Positions 7,731 through 17,218 are shown, counted from the stretch's first letter. The stretch is DNA of 64,000 bases from an uncultured Roseateles sp. (GCF_913777145.1 NZ_CAJYPS010000019.1:62001-126000), one strand, 5' to 3'. A program made the numbers and translations. The notes: generated from the sequence alone by a model not told the origin.

Positions 7731-8914
7731 GCCAGCACCTCTTCGAGTCGGGTCACGGCCTCGCGCAGGTCGTCCAGCGAGGACGCAAAGGACAGGCGCA
7801 TATAGCGCTGCGGCGCGGCGAGGCCGAAGTCGCGGCCCGGCGTCAGCGCGACCTGGGCGCTCTGCAGCAGCTCATGCGCGAAGGCCCAGCTGTCGGCGTG
7901 ATGCCGGCTCACGTCCATCCAGGCGTAGAAGGCGCCGTCCGGCGCCACCGGCACGCTCAGGCCCAGGCGGTCGAGCGCGGGCACGATGAAGTCGCGCCGC
8001 TCGCGCAGCACCGCGCGGCGGCGCTCGAACTCGGCCAGCGAGGCCGGCTCGAAGCAGGCCAGCGCGGCGCGTTGCGACACGGTGGACGCGCAGATGTAGT
8101 GGTTCTGCGCCAGGCGCTCCACGGCCGGCACCAGCGCGGGCGGCAGCACCAGCCAGCCCAGGCGCCAGCCGGTCATGCCGAAGTACTTGGAGAAGCTGTT
8201 GACCGACACCACCGACTCGCCCAGGCCATCGGGCAGGCCCAGCGCGCTGTGGCCGTAGCGCTCGTCGTAGCTCAGCGGCAGGTAGATCTCGTCCACCACG
8301 GTGACGCCGCCGCGCTCGCGCACCAGGCCGGCGATCTCGCGCAGCGTCTCGGGCGCGATCGAGGTGCCGGTGGGGTTGCTGGGCGAGGCCAGCAGCACGC
8401 CGCGGGTCGCGGGCGTCCAGGCCTGCCGCACCTGCTCGGGTGACAGCTGGAAGCGCTGCTCGGCCGTGGTGGGCAGCAGGCGCGGCGTGGCCTCGGCGGT
8501 GCTGACGAAGTGGCGGTTGCAGGGGTAGCAGGGGTCGGGCATCAGCACCTCGTCCCCTTGCTCGAACAGCGCCAGGCAGGCCAGCTGCAGGCCGGCCGAC
8601 GCGCCTGCGGTGATCACGATGCGGCCGGCGTCCACCGCCAGGCCGAAGCGCTGCGCATACCAGCGCGAGATCGCCTCGCGCAGCGCCGGCAGGCCCAGCG
8701 CATCGGTGTAGGGCGTGTGGGCCAGCGCGGCGGCCGCGGCCTCGCGCACCGCCGGTGCCGCGCCAAAGTCGGGTTCGCCGATGTTGAGCGCGATCATGCG
8801 GCGGCCGCCACGCGCCGGGTCGCACAGCGGCCCGGCGGCGATCTGCTGAGCCGCCTTGCTCAGCTCCATCACGTAGAAAGGCTCGATGCGGTCGAGCCGC
8901 GCGGCCAGCTTCAT
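7727..8914 (-). CDS. PLP-dependent class I/II aminotransferase
   Basis: 395 residues from the ATG at 8914. Fold-type I landmarks are clear: ALNIGEPDFGAAPAVREA, YTDALGLPALREAI, the substrate-side ASPSNPTGTSIAP, the cofactor Asp in VDEIYLPLSY, and the Schiff-base Lys in VNSFSKYFGMTGWRLGW. It probably transfers amino groups from aspartate, alanine or aromatic amino acids to 2-oxoglutarate or pyruvate; the exact substrate cannot be read. It overlaps ybgC by 4 bp and lies 4 bases after nusB, so rib, nus and tol genes may share transcription. Confidence 0.88.
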   Translation of the reverse strand: MKLAARLDRIEPFYVMELSKAAQQIAAGPLCDPARGGRRMIALNIGEPDFGAAPAVREAAAAALAHTPYTDALGLPALREAISRWYAQRFGLAVDAGRIVITAGASAGLQLACLALFEQGDEVLMPDPCYPCNRHFVSTAEATPRLLPTTAEQRFQLSPEQVRQAWTPATRGVLLASPSNPTGTSIAPETLREIAGLVRERGGVTVVDEIYLPLSYDERYGHSALGLPDGLGESVVSVNSFSKYFGMTGWRLGWLVLPPALVPAVERLAQNHYICASTVSQRAALACFEPASLAEFERRRAVLRERRDFIVPALDRLGLSVPVAPDGAFYAWMDVSRHHADSWAFAHELLQSAQVALTPGRDFGLAAPQRYMRLSFASSLDDLREAVTRLEEVLA

Positions 8915-8918
8915 CGGC

Positions 8919-9395
8919 TCAGCGGCTGACCTCGAGGGGGCGCAGGTCCACGGCGGCCGCATCCAGCACGCCGTTGACGTACTTGTGGCCGTCGGTGCCG
9001 CCGAAGCCCTTGGCCAGCTCCACCGCTTCGTTGATCGCGACCCGGTAGGGGATGTCGATGCAGTGCTTGAGCTCGTAGGCGCCGATCATCAGGATGGCGT
9101 GCTCTATGGGCGACAACTCGTTGGTCTTGCGGTCCACATGGCGGGACAGGATGGCGTCCAGGTCGGCGGCCTCGTGCACGCAGCCGTTCAGCAGCGCGTC
9201 GTAGTGCTTGGCGTCTATCTTGCCGTGGCCGTCCTGCTCGCGCGCCAGCGCGATGATGGCGCCCAGGTCTTCGCCGGTCAGCAGCCACTGGTAGAGGCCT
9301 TGCAGCGCGGCCTCACGGGCGCGGCGGCGCGCCGACTTCACGGGCGCGCGCTTGGCCGGCGTCTTGCCGGCCGCGGTGGGCTTGGGAGCGTTCAC
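8919..9395 (-). CDS. nusB: Transcription antitermination factor NusB
   Basis: 158 residues: a basic Lys/Ala-rich N-terminal tail, then the all-helical NusB fold ([81 protein letters not shown]). It binds boxA RNA with NusE for rRNA antitermination. The start overlaps the ribH stop by 4 bp, the usual ribH-nusB arrangement in proteobacteria. Confidence 0.95.
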   Translation of the reverse strand: MNAPKPTAAGKTPAKRAPVKSARRRAREAALQGLYQWLLTGEDLGAIIALAREQDGHGKIDAKHYDALLNGCVHEAADLDAILSRHVDRKTNELSPIEHAILMIGAYELKHCIDIPYRVAINEAVELAKGFGGTDGHKYVNGVLDAAAVDLRPLEVSR

Positions 9396-9865
9396 TCGAT
9401 GTCTTTCAGCAGGTTGGCCATCTCGACCGCCACGCGCGCGGCGTCGCGGCCCTTGGGCTCAGCACGCGCCCAGGCCTGGGCCTCGTTCTCGACCGTCAGG
9501 ATGGCGTTCGCGATGGGGATGCCGTGGTCCAGGCCGACCCGGGTCACCGCAGAACCGCTCTCGTTGGCGACCAGCTCGAAGTGGTAGGTCTCGCCGCGGA
9601 TGATGCAGCCCAGCGCGATCAGCGCGTCGTAGTTGTTGCTCTCGGCCAGCGCCTGCAGCGCCAGCGGCACCTCCAGCGCGCCGGGCACGGTGATGTGGCG
9701 TATCGCCTCGGCGGGCACGCCCAGCAGGGCCAGCTCGGCCAGGCAGGCGCTGGCCAGCGCGGAGGTGATGGAGTCGTTGAAGCGGGCCTGCACGATGGCG
9801 ATGGACAGCTCGCTGCCGTCCAGTGCGCCCTCGATGCCGGGCAGGCCTTGATCTGCGTGTTGCAT
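9392..9865 (-). CDS. ribH: 6,7-dimethyl-8-ribityllumazine synthase
   Basis: 157 residues from the ATG at 9865. Substrate-binding blocks are present: [49 protein letters not shown] and [17 protein letters not shown]. It condenses the ribityl-uracil with dihydroxybutanone phosphate to lumazine, the penultimate riboflavin step. The catalytic His is in RGETYHF. It lies 8 bases after ribB and is coupled to nusB. Confidence 0.95.
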   Translation of the reverse strand: MQHADQGLPGIEGALDGSELSIAIVQARFNDSITSALASACLAELALLGVPAEAIRHITVPGALEVPLALQALAESNNYDALIALGCIIRGETYHFELVANESGSAVTRVGLDHGIPIANAILTVENEAQAWARAEPKGRDAARVAVEMANLLKDIE

Positions 9866-9873
9866 GGCGGTCC

Positions 9874-10971
9874 TCAGCAGTTGGGGGGCGCGACGAAGCC
9901 GGTGACCTCGAGGCCATAGCCGGTCATGCTGGGCATGCGGCGCGGGCTGCCCAGCACGCGCATGCGGTGCACGCCCAGGGCCTTCAGGATCTGGGCACCC
10001 ACACCGTAGGTGCGCAGGTCCATCGCGCCGCGCGGTGCGGCGGACGCCACCGGCGACTGCGCGCGCGCCAGCACGCCGGCGGCGCTCTCGCCGCAGTTCA
10101 GCAGCACGGCCACGCCGGCCGGGCTGGCCTGCAGCGCCGCCAGCGCCTGGGGCAGGGCCCAGGAATGGCCGCACTGGCCGGCTTCCAGCAGGTCCAGCAC
10201 GGACAGCGGCTCGTGCACGCGCACCAGCACCTCGTCCTGCGGCTGCCATTGGCCCTTGGTCAGCGCCAGGTGGGTGCCGCCGGTGCGGTCGGTGAAGACC
10301 TGGCAGTTGAACGCGCCGTGGGCGGTCTGCAGCTGACGCTCGCCGGCCGGGGTGATCAGGCTTTCGTGGCGGCTGCGGTACTCGATCAGGTCGGCAATGG
10401 TGCCGATCTTGAGACCGTGTTCCTTGGCGAACAGCTCCAGGTCCGGCAGGCGGGCCATGGTGCCGTCGTCCTTCATCACCTCGCAGATCACCGAGGTGGG
10501 CGACAGACCGGCCATGCGGGCCAGGTCGCAGCCGGCCTCGGTATGGCCGGCGCGCATCAGCACGCCGCCGTCCTGGGCCTGCAGCGGGAAGATGTGGCCG
10601 GGCTGCACCAGGTCGCTGGCGACCGCGTTGGGCGCCACCGCGGCCTGCACGGTGCGCGCGCGATCGGCAGCCGAGATGCCGGTGGTGACGCCGGTCGCGG
10701 CCTCGATGGACACCGTGAAGGCGGTGCCATGCTGGGCGCCGTTGCGCTGCGTCATGGGCGGCAGGCGCAGGCGCTCGCAATAGTCGCGCGGCAGTGTCAG
10801 GCAGATCAGGCCACGCGCATGGCGGGCCATGAAGTTGATGGCCTCGGGGGTGACCAGATCGGCCGCCAGCACGAGGTCACCCTCGTTCTCGCGGTCTTCT
10901 TCGTCGACCAGGATGACCATGCGGCCGGCTGCCAGTTCGGCAACCAGCTCGGGGACGGTGGAGATGGGCAT
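9874..10971 (-). CDS. ribB: Dihydroxybutanone-phosphate synthase with degenerate GTP cyclohydrolase II half (RibBX type)
   Basis: 365 residues. The N-terminal domain (1 to about 200) is a complete Rib[18 protein letters not shown] acidic loop, [38 protein letters not shown]. It makes 3,4-dihydroxybutanone 4-phosphate from ribulose 5-phosphate. The C-terminal half has the GTP cyclohydrolase II outline ([13 protein letters not shown] ... [13 protein letters not shown]) but lacks the three zinc cysteines (C-x10-C-x-C) and the catalytic region that follow VRVHSE in true RibA. It is therefore RibBX-like, and a separate RibA must exist elsewhere. Inside a rib operon. Confidence 0.92.
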   Translation of the reverse strand: MPISTVPELVAELAAGRMVILVDEEDRENEGDLVLAADLVTPEAINFMARHARGLICLTLPRDYCERLRLPPMTQRNGAQHGTAFTVSIEAATGVTTGISAADRARTVQAAVAPNAVASDLVQPGHIFPLQAQDGGVLMRAGHTEAGCDLARMAGLSPTSVICEVMKDDGTMARLPDLELFAKEHGLKIGTIADLIEYRSRHESLITPAGERQLQTAHGAFNCQVFTDRTGGTHLALTKGQWQPQDEVLVRVHEPLSVLDLLEAGQCGHSWALPQALAALQASPAGVAVLLNCGESAAGVLARAQSPVASAAPRGAMDLRTYGVGAQILKALGVHRMRVLGSPRRMPSMTGYGLEVTGFVAPPNC

Positions 10972-11007
10972 GGCGCGATTGTAGGTGGCGACCCTAGGTG
11001 GCCCGGG

Positions 11008-12039
11008 TCAGTAGGGACGAAAACGCAGGCGCAGATCATCGCCCAGCGGCGTGGCCTCCACACGCTGCCAGCGCTGCGCCTGGTCAAGCCCGGCGAGCAG
11101 CGGCAGCTCGGCCAGCGGGCGACCGGGGCCCACCAGCAGCGGCGCCTGGTAGATCAGCAACTCGTCCACCAGCCCGGCGCTCAGGAAGGCGGCCGACAAC
11201 GTGGGGCCGGCCTCCACATGCAGCTCGTTGATGCCCTCGGCACCCAGCTGAGCCAGCAGCGCGGGCAGGTCGGCGCGGCCGGGGCCGATCACGCGCGCCT
11301 CGCCGGGCGGCTGCAGGATGCGGGCCGTGGGGGGCAGCCGGCCTTGTGGGTCCAGCACCAGGCGCAGCGGCTGGCGCGCGGTGGGCACCAGCCGCACGTC
11401 CAGTCGCGGGTCGTCCGCCAGCACCGTGCCTATGCCGGTGAGCACCGCGCCGGCGCGGCGGCGCCAGGCATGGCCGTCGGTGCGCGCGGCTTCGCCGGTG
11501 ATCCACTGGCTGCGGCCGTCGGGCAGTGCGGTGCGGCCGTCCAGCGAGATTGCGCTTTTGAGCCGCACAAAGGGCCGGCCGCGCTGCATGCGCGAGAAGA
11601 AGCCGATGTTGAGCTCGCGGCTGCGCCGGGCGGCGTCCTCGCCGGCGTCCTGCACGGCGATGCCGGCCGCACGCATGCGGGCCAGGCCCTGGCCAGCGAC
11701 CTGGGGATTGGGGTCTTGCAGCAGGGACACGACCCGGGCGACGCCGGCGGCGATCAGCGCATCGCAGCAGGGCGGCGTGCGGCCATGGTGGGCGCAGGGC
11801 TCCAGCGTGACCACGGCGGTGGTGCCGGCCAGCGATTCGCCTCTGGCCGCAGCGTCACGCAAGGCCATCACCTCGGCATGGGCCTGGCCGGCGGGCTGGG
11901 TGTGGCCCTGGCCCAGCACGCGGCCGTCGGCGGCCAGCAGCACGCAGCCCACGCGGGGATTGGGGTCGGTGAGGCCTATGGCCTGTTCGGCCAGTTGCAG
12001 CGCCTGCTGCACGGCCTGGTCAAGAGTCAGAACGGACAT
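11008..12039 (-). CDS. ribD: Bifunctional riboflavin deaminase/reductase RibD
   Basis: 343 residues. The N-terminal cytidine-deaminase-like domain has the zinc motif HAEVMALRDA and PCAHHGRTPPCCDAL. The C-terminal RibD reductase domain begins RPFVRLKSAISLDGRTALPDG and ends with ELHVEAGPTLSAAFL. It carries out the second and third steps after GTP ring opening. It is the first rib gene on this strand and 36 bases upstream of ribB. The riboflavin synthase gene commonly found between them is absent. Confidence 0.95.
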   Translation of the reverse strand: MSVLTLDQAVQQALQLAEQAIGLTDPNPRVGCVLLAADGRVLGQGHTQPAGQAHAEVMALRDAAARGESLAGTTAVVTLEPCAHHGRTPPCCDALIAAGVARVVSLLQDPNPQVAGQGLARMRAAGIAVQDAGEDAARRSRELNIGFFSRMQRGRPFVRLKSAISLDGRTALPDGRSQWITGEAARTDGHAWRRRAGAVLTGIGTVLADDPRLDVRLVPTARQPLRLVLDPQGRLPPTARILQPPGEARVIGPGRADLPALLAQLGAEGINELHVEAGPTLSAAFLSAGLVDELLIYQAPLLVGPGRPLAELPLLAGLDQAQRWQRVEATPLGDDLRLRFRPY

Positions 12040-12072
12040 CCGGCCAGTCTAGAGGCTGGCGCCCGCGGCCGC

Positions 12073-13320
12073 TCAGGGCGCTGGTTGGAGCTGCAGCGTG
12101 GAGTAGTCGGCAAACACGCCGGTGCTGAGATTCACGGCGGGCGCGGTGGGGCAGCTGAGGTCGCCGCGCACGACCAGGAAGTTCTGCCGCGCCAGCGAAC
12201 CGGTGACCTGCGCGTAGCGGGCCGGGTGCTCCTCGTTGTCGATACGGCCGTTGGCGTTGTAGTCCGCGCTGTAGCGGCAGACCCGGTAGCCGCTGGCGTT
12301 GCTGCCCACGGGCAGCGTGGCCATCAACAGCTGGCCGGACCAGACCCGGGGCATGCTGCTGGATGGATAGACGATGCAGCTGTAGTTCAGCCGCGTCTGG
12401 GCCGGCGTGCTGTCGTCGGTGAAGCATTGTGGCGTGCCCAGGCCGCTGGGGGCGGCTTCGGGGCTGCCGACCTTGTAGTCGTCCAGGTAGAGACTCAGCG
12501 GCACGGCGGTCGCTTCGGGCACCGCCGGGTTGGGTGGGCTGGCGTTGGAGAAGCGGACCGTGCCGCTGAGCGCGTAGGCAGTGGTGCCGGTGCAGTTGGT
12601 GGTGTTCACCACGGCCGTGGTGAGCGCCGTGCCGGCCGCGATCTGGCAGGTGCTGGTGATGACCCCGGTGAGGTTGTTGAACACCCAGACCGTGCTGCCC
12701 AGACTGCTGGGACGGAAGGCACTGCTCTTGTTGCCCAGATCCTCGGCGGCGGCCGGGATCGCCGGGTGCCGGCTGTTCGGCAGGCGCACACTCTGCGCGG
12801 GCGAGGGGAAGGCCAGCGCGCCGGAAAAGGCCGGATCGGTGCGGGAGATGATGGTGTCCAGCACCAGTTGGTCCACCACCGGTGCCTCGCCTTGCGCGCG
12901 GGTACGGTCCACCCAGGTGACCTGCACCCGCACCGACTTGGCGTCGGCCGGCGTCTGGCCGGCCACCAGCGGTGCGACATTGCGCACCAGCGTGAAGGTG
13001 TTGTTCGCATCGGCCAGCGTGATCTGCTGGGCCCCGGCGCTGCTGATGTCGTTGTCGTAGTCCCGCACGCCAGCCGGGGCAGGGCTGGGCTTGCTGAGCG
13101 TGGAGAAGGCCCGCAGCTGGGCCATCTCGGCCATCGCTAGGCGCATGGCCTCGCCGCGCTGCTTGGCCGCGTCGGTGTTGATGCGCAGATTGCTCATCAC
13201 GCCCACCAGGGCCACCATGCCTATGGCCATCACCAGCATGGCCACCAGCGCCTCGACCAGCGTGACGCCGGCTTGCCGGAGGTGTGGCTGCAACGTGGGG
13301 GGAGAGGTGAGCCGCTTCAT
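12073..13320 (-). CDS. pilV: Type IV pilus minor pilin, PilV-like
   Basis: About 415 residues from the ATG at 13320; a GTG at 13335 overlapping the pilX stop (GTGA) is the alternative. A prepilin leader ends LRQAG, followed by VTLVEALVAMLVMAIGMVALVGV: Gly at -1 and Glu at +5 as PilD requires. The rest is a large, Thr/Ser/Asn-rich, Cys-containing globular part. Last gene of a six-gene pilin-like operon. It is unusually long for PilV, whose relatives are often below 200 residues, so it may be a tip or adhesin-type minor pilin. Confidence 0.8.
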   Translation of the reverse strand: MKRLTSPPTLQPHLRQAGVTLVEALVAMLVMAIGMVALVGVMSNLRINTDAAKQRGEAMRLAMAEMAQLRAFSTLSKPSPAPAGVRDYDNDISSAGAQQITLADANNTFTLVRNVAPLVAGQTPADAKSVRVQVTWVDRTRAQGEAPVVDQLVLDTIISRTDPAFSGALAFPSPAQSVRLPNSRHPAIPAAAEDLGNKSSAFRPSSLGSTVWVFNNLTGVITSTCQIAAGTALTTAVVNTTNCTGTTAYALSGTVRFSNASPPNPAVPEATAVPLSLYLDDYKVGSPEAAPSGLGTPQCFTDDSTPAQTRLNYSCIVYPSSSMPRVWSGQLLMATLPVGSNASGYRVCRYSADYNANGRIDNEEHPARYAQVTGSLARQNFLVVRGDLSCPTAPAVNLSTGVFADYSTLQLQPAP

Positions 13321-13331
13321 GTCGTCACGCC

Positions 13332-14636
13332 TCACTCGTCAATCCAGCCGCCAGGCACACGCACATAGCTGCCCAGGCGGTTGCGAAGCTGGTCGGCGAT
13401 GGCCTGCTGGTAGACGATGTCCACCGTCCCGTTTGTGTTGACCTGACCTTCCACCAGCACCATGCCCTGTACCAGAGACGGCATGCCGCTGTTGTTGATC
13501 CAACCCAGATTGCCCAGCGCCACCAGCATGCCGTTGAGCTGCAGCGGCCCGGTCAGCGTGACCGCGCCATTGGCGATCACCACCATGGGGTCCGTCGCCG
13601 AGCCCAGCGTCTGGTTGCTAGAAAGTTCCATCGGGCCGTCGACCCAGACCATGCGCTGGCCGGCCGCATAGGCGTCGGCCAGCGTGGCGGCGCAGTCGCC
13701 GGCGCAGCTCACCATGCGCAGCGCAGGGTGGGTGCGGTACTGGGTGGGCGTCATGCCCATGAACATGCGGAACACACTGCCGGCGGGCAGTGCGGCGTTG
13801 CCCAGTGTGGCATCGCTGGTTTGCAGCGCATCGCTCAGCGCGGTGCCGGGCAGGCTGTCCATGCGGGTGTCGATCAAGCCCGTGGCGGCGCCGCCGGCCA
13901 CCATCAGCACGCCGGCGGAGCGGGCATCGGTGTTGTGCAGACCCAGGCCGGCGCCTGAACTGCTGACTGCGCCCCGCACGACCAACGGCGCCGCCGGCGG
14001 CGAACGCACGGCGCTGATCAGGCCCAGGGTGACGGTCAGCCTGTTCGTCGCCTGTTGCAGTCTTGCATTCTGGTTGGCCTGTGTGGGCAGGCAGTCGTCG
14101 ATGACGCTGCTGCTGCAGCCGTTCACCAGCAGGCGCAGCGTGCCGGGGCGGGTCGCCGGTGCGCCTGGCGAGTTCAGCTTGCCCGAAAGCTGCACGCCGA
14201 AGCTGGGCGTGGGCATGCTGCTCACCACGGCCGCCGGCTTCACGCGGGTGCCCGGCGCCGGGCAACGACAGGTCCAGCCGGCGCTGTCGCGGGTGCAATC
14301 GGCCAGGATCTGGGTGTCGTTGAGCGGCGAGATCGCCCGCGTGGCGGGGTTCACACTCAGGTAGCGGTCCGCGAACCGCGCGCCGCCGGTGGCGGCCGGC
14401 GCGCAGGCGGTATTCAGCGCCGTGCCGTTCAACTGGGCCAGCGTCCATTCGACGCCCGCCTCGGCCACCTCCTGGCTGAGGCTGCCGCGGAAATAGCTGC
14501 TGGCCATGCGCTGCTCGAACAGCAGATTGCGGTTGGCATAGGCGGCCAGCAGCGCCATCACCAGGAACAGCACCATGACCACGACCAGCGTGGCCGCGCC
14601 CTGTTGGTGACCACGAGACGGCATTGCGCGGCTCAT
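13332..14636 (-). CDS. pilX: Type IV pilus assembly protein PilX-like
   Basis: 434 residues. The N-terminus (GHQQGAATLVVVMVLFLVMALLAAYANRNLLFEQRMASSYFRG) matches the PilX N-terminal region: a Gly-ending leader, a hydrophobic helix without the usual Glu5, then the QRMASSYFRGS block and SQEVAEAGVEWTLAQLNG. It is long for PilX and carries several Cys pairs. The start overlaps the pilW stop by 4 bp. Probably a tip-complex minor pilin. Confidence 0.8.
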   Translation of the reverse strand: MSRAMPSRGHQQGAATLVVVMVLFLVMALLAAYANRNLLFEQRMASSYFRGSLSQEVAEAGVEWTLAQLNGTALNTACAPAATGGARFADRYLSVNPATRAISPLNDTQILADCTRDSAGWTCRCPAPGTRVKPAAVVSSMPTPSFGVQLSGKLNSPGAPATRPGTLRLLVNGCSSSVIDDCLPTQANQNARLQQATNRLTVTLGLISAVRSPPAAPLVVRGAVSSSGAGLGLHNTDARSAGVLMVAGGAATGLIDTRMDSLPGTALSDALQTSDATLGNAALPAGSVFRMFMGMTPTQYRTHPALRMVSCAGDCAATLADAYAAGQRMVWVDGPMELSSNQTLGSATDPMVVIANGAVTLTGPLQLNGMLVALGNLGWINNSGMPSLVQGMVLVEGQVNTNGTVDIVYQQAIADQLRNRLGSYVRVPGGWIDE

Positions 14637-15367
14637 GGGCAGGCTCCTGTCTGGTCGTCGGCCCGCACGCGTTCTTTGATGGTGACCGTGCGAAGCACCC
14701 TGGGGTCCAGATGAGACTGTGCCCGGATGCTGATGTCGAACTGGCGCAGCGCGAGCTGGGGCGGCGTGCAGGTGGCGCCCGTGGGGCAGGTCCTGTCGCA
14801 GAACGCCTCCAGCGACATGCTCTGGGTGCTGGGTTGGACCGTGAAAGCGACGATGGGTGTGGCCTCTGGGTCGGTGATGGGCTGCCAGTTGGGCGTGCCG
14901 TCGGCGTTGAGCCCCAGCTTCAGATACAGCGTCTGGCTGCCGCGGTTCCAGCGCACACCGAACTGTTCCTTGTCGGCCGGCGCTGCCAGGCCCTGGTAGC
15001 CGCTGGCGGTGCTGCGGGCATAGCTGTACTCCATCAACACATCGGTCGTGCCATTGGTGACGGTGACCGTGGTGTAGCCGTTGGGCTCGGCCGGCATCTC
15101 GGGCGAACCGCTGGACGTGGCAGGCGCCCAGGCGCCCAGCTGGGCGGCACCCCGGAAGCCGGCCCGGCGCAGGTCCTGCTGGATCAGGTCGGCCGCGGTG
15201 CGCAGGTCTTGCTGCAACTGGGTTTCCGCCATCAGCCGGCGGTGCTCGCCGATCTGGTTGACCGCGACCATGGCCGCGCCGGCCGCGATGATCATGCCTA
15301 TGGTGATGCCCACCATCAGCTCGACCAGGCTCAAGCCCCGCTGCAGGTGACGATGTGAGTTCAGCAT
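14633..15367 (-). CDS. pilW: Type IV pilus assembly protein PilW-like
   Basis: 244 residues from the ATG at 15367. The class III signal reads HLQRG then LSLVELMVGITIGMIIAAGAAM, with Gly at -1 and Glu at +5. The following LIQQDLRRAGFRGAAQLGAW block is a PilW hallmark. The Cys pattern near the end (FCDRTCPTGATC) suggests disulfides. It overlaps the upstream FimT-like gene by 7 bp and pilX by 4 bp. Confidence 0.85.
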   Translation of the reverse strand: MLNSHRHLQRGLSLVELMVGITIGMIIAAGAAMVAVNQIGEHRRLMAETQLQQDLRTAADLIQQDLRRAGFRGAAQLGAWAPATSSGSPEMPAEPNGYTTVTVTNGTTDVLMEYSYARSTASGYQGLAAPADKEQFGVRWNRGSQTLYLKLGLNADGTPNWQPITDPEATPIVAFTVQPSTQSMSLEAFCDRTCPTGATCTPPQLALRQFDISIRAQSHLDPRVLRTVTIKERVRADDQTGACP

Positions 15368-15963
15368 GCGGGATAGCCGCTCATGGAACCGTTGGGCGTG
15401 CAGGTGCGGATACGGCCGGCGGTGTTGTACTGCACGCGCAGCTGGGCGCCGGTCTTCCGGCCGGTCACGGTCAGTGCGAGGTTCTTCACCATGAAGTCCG
15501 GCGAGTTGCGGGCAACGCCCAAGCGGTAGGCGAAGCCGCCCCAGGCATCCGCCGAGGCCTGGAAGGACACGTTGTCGCTCTTGGGCAGCTGAAACAGGCG
15601 CAGGACCAGGTTGGGGTCCGTGCCGCAGACCTGAGCCGCGGGCCGGTAGCACTTGCAGTTGTCCAGCGCGCTGGTGGGTTGGGAAATGAGCAGCGCGCAG
15701 CTCATGGTGTCGTTGGGGTCTATCTCGAAGTGCAGCGTCACGCGGTCGCCCACCACATTGGCCTGCGACGCCGCCAGCTTGAAGATGCTGTTCAGCTCAT
15801 CGGCGACGGCCGTCACCCGGCGTCGCTCCACCATGCCGCCCAGCCAGGGCACGGCCACGGCCATCAGCACGCCCACCACGGCGACCGTCACCATCAGCTC
15901 CACCAGGCCCAGCCCGCGCCCGGCCGGCCGGCGGCTTTTGCGGCTGACGTGATGCGCGTTCAT
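15361..15963 (-). CDS. GspH/FimT-family pseudopilin
   Basis: 200 residues from the ATG at 15963, which overlaps the pilE-like stop by 1 base. Leader ending PAGRG, then LGLVELMVTVAVVGVLMAVAVPWL (Glu5 present), then RRRVTAVADELNSIFKLAASQA, the GspH/FimT pattern. Cysteines in DNCKCYRP and the terminal GYPAC may pair. Likely a minor pilin primer of pilus assembly. Confidence 0.82.
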   Translation of the reverse strand: MNAHHVSRKSRRPAGRGLGLVELMVTVAVVGVLMAVAVPWLGGMVERRRVTAVADELNSIFKLAASQANVVGDRVTLHFEIDPNDTMSCALLISQPTSALDNCKCYRPAAQVCGTDPNLVLRLFQLPKSDNVSFQASADAWGGFAYRLGVARNSPDFMVKNLALTVTGRKTGAQLRVQYNTAGRIRTCTPNGSMSGYPAC

Positions 15964-16421
15964 CAGCGGGCCCAGCACTTGGCCTGCGCGGCGCCGGCAC
16001 TGTCGTTGCTGTCCAGCGCGTCATAGATGACCGTGGCGGCCACCAGGGTCACGCGCATCTTGGCGCAGGTGCTGTCACCGGCCTGGGCGCTGCCCGCCTT
16101 GATGGAGGCGGTCATTACATAGCCGGTGGCCAGGCTGGCGGGGTTGCCCACACCGGCGATGGCCACCTCGTAGTTCGGGGTCAGCAGGCTGACGTCGGTG
16201 TTGAGGTCTTCCAGCGAAGACGCGTAATTGCTCTGGTTGGAGCGGTAGCGCTCCTGGGCCTGCACCAGGGCCGTCAGCACCTTGATCGCATCGGCGCGGC
16301 GGGCGCGCTGCGTGTAACCGGTGAAGGCCGGGTAAGCCACCGCCGCCAGGATGCCCGCGACCACGAGCGTGATCATCAGCTCGATCAGCGTGAATCCGCG
16401 GGAACGGCAGGGCGCTTGCAT
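15963..16421 (-). CDS. pilE: PilE-type (major-like) type IV pilin
   Basis: 152 residues with a short leader (MQAPCRSRG) and the canonical FTLIELMITLVVAGILAAVAYPAF helix. The family block YTQRARRADAIKVLTALVQAQERYRSNQSNYAS follows, with a C-terminal Cys pair (STCAKM ... AKCWAR). PilE-like proteins at the end of minor pilin clusters usually act as minor pilins rather than as the bulk subunit. A 99-base gap separates it from the upstream FimT-like gene, and it is followed immediately by the GspH-like gene. Confidence 0.85.
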   Translation of the reverse strand: MQAPCRSRGFTLIELMITLVVAGILAAVAYPAFTGYTQRARRADAIKVLTALVQAQERYRSNQSNYASSLEDLNTDVSLLTPNYEVAIAGVGNPASLATGYVMTASIKAGSAQAGDSTCAKMRVTLVAATVIYDALDSNDSAGAAQAKCWAR

Positions 16422-16520
16422 GAGTCCATTCTGGCCAAGCGAGCGTCATGGGCCGGGTCGACCATCTGCCGTCTGTCCGCCGATGCTTGCCGCCGGTCGC
16501 GGCACACCACGAATAAGGGG

Positions 16521-17087
16521 TCAGCGGCACTTGGGCAGGCCGCTCACCGCGGCACCCGCGTAGCAGCTGCGCGCGCGACCGCTCACCGCAACCACCTGCC
16601 GTATGGTCGTGCCGTCGCGCAGGCTGAGGTTGAGGCTGCCCGCCGGCGTCACCAGGCCCTGGCGGTACTGATAGCGCATGGTCTCCACGTTGGCGCTCAG
16701 CGTCAGCCCCGCACCGGCGGGCAGTGCATGGCTCTTGATGATTTCCGCGCCCGGTGCTCGGCAGACCGGCTGGCCGCCGCTGCAGTCGCAATCGCCATTG
16801 GCGCCGGTGTGCAGCACATAGCAGGCCTGGCTGCCCTTGCCGCTGATGCGCAGCACCACGTCGGCATGCAGCCGGGCGGCCTCGCTGCGGGCAAAGCGCA
16901 GGTCGCTCGCCAGCACCTCGGCCTCGGCGCGCAGGCGCTGCTGCTCGCGCATCTGCTGAAAGCTGGGCACGGCCTGGCTCAGCAGCGCGGCGCCTAGGCC
17001 CACACCCACGCAAAGCTCCACCAGCGTGAAGCCACGGGCGCCGGCGGCGCGGGGAAGGCGGGCGGTGGTGCTGAGGCTGGGCTTCAT
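16521..17087 (-). CDS. FimT/GspH-type minor pilin
   Basis: 188 residues from the ATG at 17087. The leader ends GARG and continues FTLVELCVGVGLGAALLSQAVPSF with Glu5. Then LRAEAEVLASDLRFARSEAARLHADVVLRI, the FimT/GspH motif. Cys-rich: CYVLH, DCDCSGG, VCRAPG, RSCYAG, PKCR. First gene of the minus-strand pilin cluster; FimT proteins of this kind can bind DNA during transformation in some species, which is only a possibility here. Confidence 0.82.
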   Translation of the reverse strand: MKPSLSTTARLPRAAGARGFTLVELCVGVGLGAALLSQAVPSFQQMREQQRLRAEAEVLASDLRFARSEAARLHADVVLRISGKGSQACYVLHTGANGDCDCSGGQPVCRAPGAEIIKSHALPAGAGLTLSANVETMRYQYRQGLVTPAGSLNLSLRDGTTIRQVVAVSGRARSCYAGAAVSGLPKCR

Positions 17088-17218
17088 GAGGCGCTCCGTG
17101 TTGCGTGACATCTGCACGGAACTCTAGGAAGCGCCCGGTCTGGGCTCTGCCCCTCGGGTGGCGGGGTGACGGGGGAAGGGTGGGGGAGCGCCGCGCAGGC
17201 GCCCCACCAAAGGGGGAC

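Noticed and set aside
9874-10971. Calling this gene a fully bifunctional ribBA
   Set aside because: The cyclohydrolase II zinc cysteines and following catalytic region are missing.
9823-13140. A plus-strand open frame of 1,105 codons across the rib and pilV genes
   Set aside because: It is antisense to well-identified genes, His/Gln/Arg-rich without any motif, and is the usual artefact of high GC codon bias.
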